Of a DNA stretch of 7,051 nt, positions 5,453 to 7,051 are shown piece after piece. The stretch covers positions 1 to 7,051 of the forward strand of contig JAEWZS010000088.1 of the NCBI GenBank assembly GCA_023458355.1, in the 5' to 3' direction. Positions within the stretch are counted from its first letter, which is position 1, and every line of letters starts with the position of its first letter. Source of the DNA: Bacillota bacterium (GTDB lineage: Bacteria; Bacillota; Clostridia; Christensenellales; CAG-138). Position numbers and translations under genes: made by a program. Under the pieces are notes generated by a model. It ran no database searches. It saw only the letters and a list, made by a program, of their open reading frames with translations, and was not told where the DNA came from.

Positions 5453-7051
5453 TTAAATATCAAGAACCTTCACGCCGGTGCCGTTGTACACGCGCTCTAG
5501 GTGGATAGCGTCAAACTTGCACTTTGTGACGCACATGCCGCAGCCTATACACATATATTCGTCCGTTACAGTCGCGCCGCAGCTAAGGCAACGGTCGCTT
5601 TCTTTCTTCATCTGCTCTTCGGTAAATGTACCGCGTATGTCACGGAATGTTTTTTTGGCTTCCGAACCATCTAACTCACCCACGCGTTGGCGCGGCGTGT
5701 TGTCATAGCCTTCTAAGATGGCAGCGGATTTATCCAGTTCAATAAACGCGCGGCGGCTACGCCCGAAGCGCAAATCCTGCCCGGGGTGTACGAAACGGTG
5801 GATGGATATAGCCGTCTGCTTGCCGGCTGCGATGGCATCAATGGCGAATTTAGGGCCAGTAACCGCATCGCCGCCCGCAAAAACATCGTCTTGGGTAGTC
5901 TGATACGTCCAGTCATCCACTGAGATGGTATTGTTGCGATTAAGCTCCGCCTTTGCGCCGTTTAGGAGTTCTCCCCAAACGATACTCTGCCCTACGGATA
6001 CGAGTACCCAATCTGCCTCCACGGTAATGGTGTCGTTTTCGTCATACTGCGGCGCAAAACGGCCATTTTTATCAAACACTTCCGTGCAACGCTTAAACTC
6101 TACACCCGTTACCTTACCATCGTTCGTCAAGATGCGTTTTGGCCCGAAGCTGTTTACGATATGTATACCTTCCGCCTCAGCTATGGCCTTTTCCTCATCG
6201 AGCGCGGGCATCTGATCGCGCTTTTCGAGGCAGTACATCGACACGGTTTCTCCGCCGCTTCGAATAGCGGAGCGCGCCACGTCCACTGCCACGTTGCCGC
6301 CGCCGATTACAATGACTTTGCCCGAAACATGTTTACCTTCTTGTAGATTTACTTTCCTTAAAAACTCTACGCCGGATAAAACACCCTGCGCGTCTTCACC
6401 TTCAATGCAGAGGCTTCGTCCGCCCTGTGCGCCGATGGCAAGGTAGAAAGCCTTAAAGCCCTGCTCACGAAGCTCATCAAGCGTAATGTCCTTGCCCACT
6501 TCCACGCCGGTCTTGAAATTTACGCCGAGCTCTTTTAGGATGTCGATCTCTGCGTCCACAACGCTTTTTTCCATCACGAACGAAGGGATGCCGAGCGTGA
6601 GCATGCCACCCAAACGCTCTTCTTTTTCAAATACCGTGATATCGTACCCGTCGATGGCAAGATAATATGCACAAGAAAGCCCTGCAGGCCCTGCGCCTAC
6701 TATGGCTATTTTTTTATCGCTGTAATCGTTGCGTTTTTGCGGTATAAAACGCGTTTCTTTATTGAGATCCTGCTTTGCTATAAACTTTTTAATTTCGTCG
6801 ATGGCAACAGGATCATCCACATCGCCTCGCGTGCAGGCGTCCTCACAGCGACGGTTGCATACATGGCCGCATACGGCGGGAAACGGATTTTCCATTTTAA
6901 TAAGCTCGAGCGCTTCGCGATACTTGCCCTGCGCCGCAAGCTTAATGTAGCCTTGTACTGCTATATGCGCGGGACAATTGGTTTTACAAGGAGCGGTACC
7001 GGTGCTGACAACCTCCTCGCGGTTGAGGCGGAAATCGGCATTCCAGTCTTT
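5453..7051 (-). CDS. GltD/NfnB-like FAD- and NAD(P)-dependent iron-sulfur oxidoreductase, 5' end outside window (partial)
   Basis: The frame is open to the right edge (532 codons seen); the Met at 6895 is internal, since 52 upstream codons continue the conserved domain. The fragment starts with a GltD-type double iron-sulfur region: C22/C26 in PCKTNC, then C61, C65, C69 and C73 in CGHVCNRRCEDAC. Next come an FAD-binding Rossmann motif (IAIVGAGPAGLS, about 115-126), GGMLTLGIP, an NAD(P)-binding motif (IVIGGGNVAVDVA, about 247-259) and the FAD motif VFAGGDAVTGP (390-400). The C-terminus has CLSCG (488-492) and one ferredoxin-type site CIGCGMCVTKC (501-511). The family moves electrons between NAD(P)H, flavin and iron-sulfur clusters; relatives include glutamate synthase small subunits and NfnB. 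No glutamate synthase large subunit is visible. The C-terminal ferredoxin site and the neighbouring hypA favour a role in anaerobic redox or hydrogen metabolism over glutamate synthesis, but this is inference. The gene ends in TAA TAG. Confidence 0.88.
   Translation of the reverse strand, partial: KDWNADFRLNREEVVSTGTAPCKTNCPAHIAVQGYIKLAAQGKYREALELIKMENPFPAVCGHVCNRRCEDACTRGDVDDPVAIDEIKKFIAKQDLNKETRFIPQKRNDYSDKKIAIVGAGPAGLSCAYYLAIDGYDITVFEKEERLGGMLTLGIPSFVMEKSVVDAEIDILKELGVNFKTGVEVGKDITLDELREQGFKAFYLAIGAQGGRSLCIEGEDAQGVLSGVEFLRKVNLQEGKHVSGKVIVIGGGNVAVDVARSAIRSGGETVSMYCLEKRDQMPALDEEKAIAEAEGIHIVNSFGPKRILTNDGKVTGVEFKRCTEVFDKNGRFAPQYDENDTITVEADWVLVSVGQSIVWGELLNGAKAELNRNNTISVDDWTYQTTQDDVFAGGDAVTGPKFAIDAIAAGKQTAISIHRFVHPGQDLRFGRSRRAFIELDKSAAILEGYDNTPRQRVGELDGSEAKKTFRDIRGTFTEEQMKKESDRCLSCGATVTDEYMCIGCGMCVTKCKFDAIHLERVYNGTGVKVLDI

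Noticed and set aside
5453..6895. Oxidoreductase starting at the ATG at 6895
   Set aside because: The 52 codons upstream are in frame, lack stops and encode conserved cysteines of the same domain, so this Met is internal.
1..7051. CRISPR arrays, tRNA or rRNA genes, insertion sequences, phage genes
   Set aside because: I saw no regularly spaced repeats, cloverleaf-like segments, transposase motifs or terminal inverted repeats; the window is nearly filled by ordinary coding sequence.

Overview
The window reads as a chromosomal segment from an anaerobic, Gram-positive bacterium of the class Clostridia. The pointers are a LytS-like kinase of the 7TMR-DISM type paired with a SARP/BTAD-type response regulator, a GltD-like iron-sulfur flavoprotein of a kind common in strict anaerobes, a HypA nickel chaperone, strong GGAGG-type ribosome binding sites and moderate GC. 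I cannot name the genus. Every real gene I can support lies on the minus strand, so transcription runs from high to low coordinates; the plus-strand reading frames are shadows.

Right part (7051 to about 4978): a metabolic operon. A large FAD/NAD(P)-binding iron-sulfur oxidoreductase enters from the right edge with its 5' end outside the window and stops at 5453 with two stop codons in a row (TAA TAG). An 87-base gap follows. It holds an in-frame, basic 24-codon stretch that ends 3 bases before hypA and may be the cut-off tail of the oxidoreductase. hypA (5365-5024) is followed by a strong hairpin terminator at 4978-5005.

Middle (4943 to 1903): a two-component operon. A plausible promoter (4914-4943) drives a sensor kinase starting at 4848, not at the longer upstream ATG. 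The kinase overlaps the response regulator gene by 20 bases. A GC-rich hairpin with a T-rich tail (1903-1926) closes the operon.

Left part (1890 to 1): the 155-base gap carries two perfect tandem copies of the 10-base unit TTTTGTGACA (minus strand) just upstream of a possible -10 box. Downstream is a secreted, multi-domain DUF11 surface protein, cut by the left edge at 593 codons. The two-component operon therefore lies directly upstream of the surface protein gene, and the direct repeat is the kind of site SARP-type regulators are known to bind. The most interesting hypothesis is a local circuit: the 7TM sensor detects an extracellular ligand, the regulator binds the tandem repeat, and the DUF11 protein is expressed. 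This is inference from order and motif, not shown by sequence alone.
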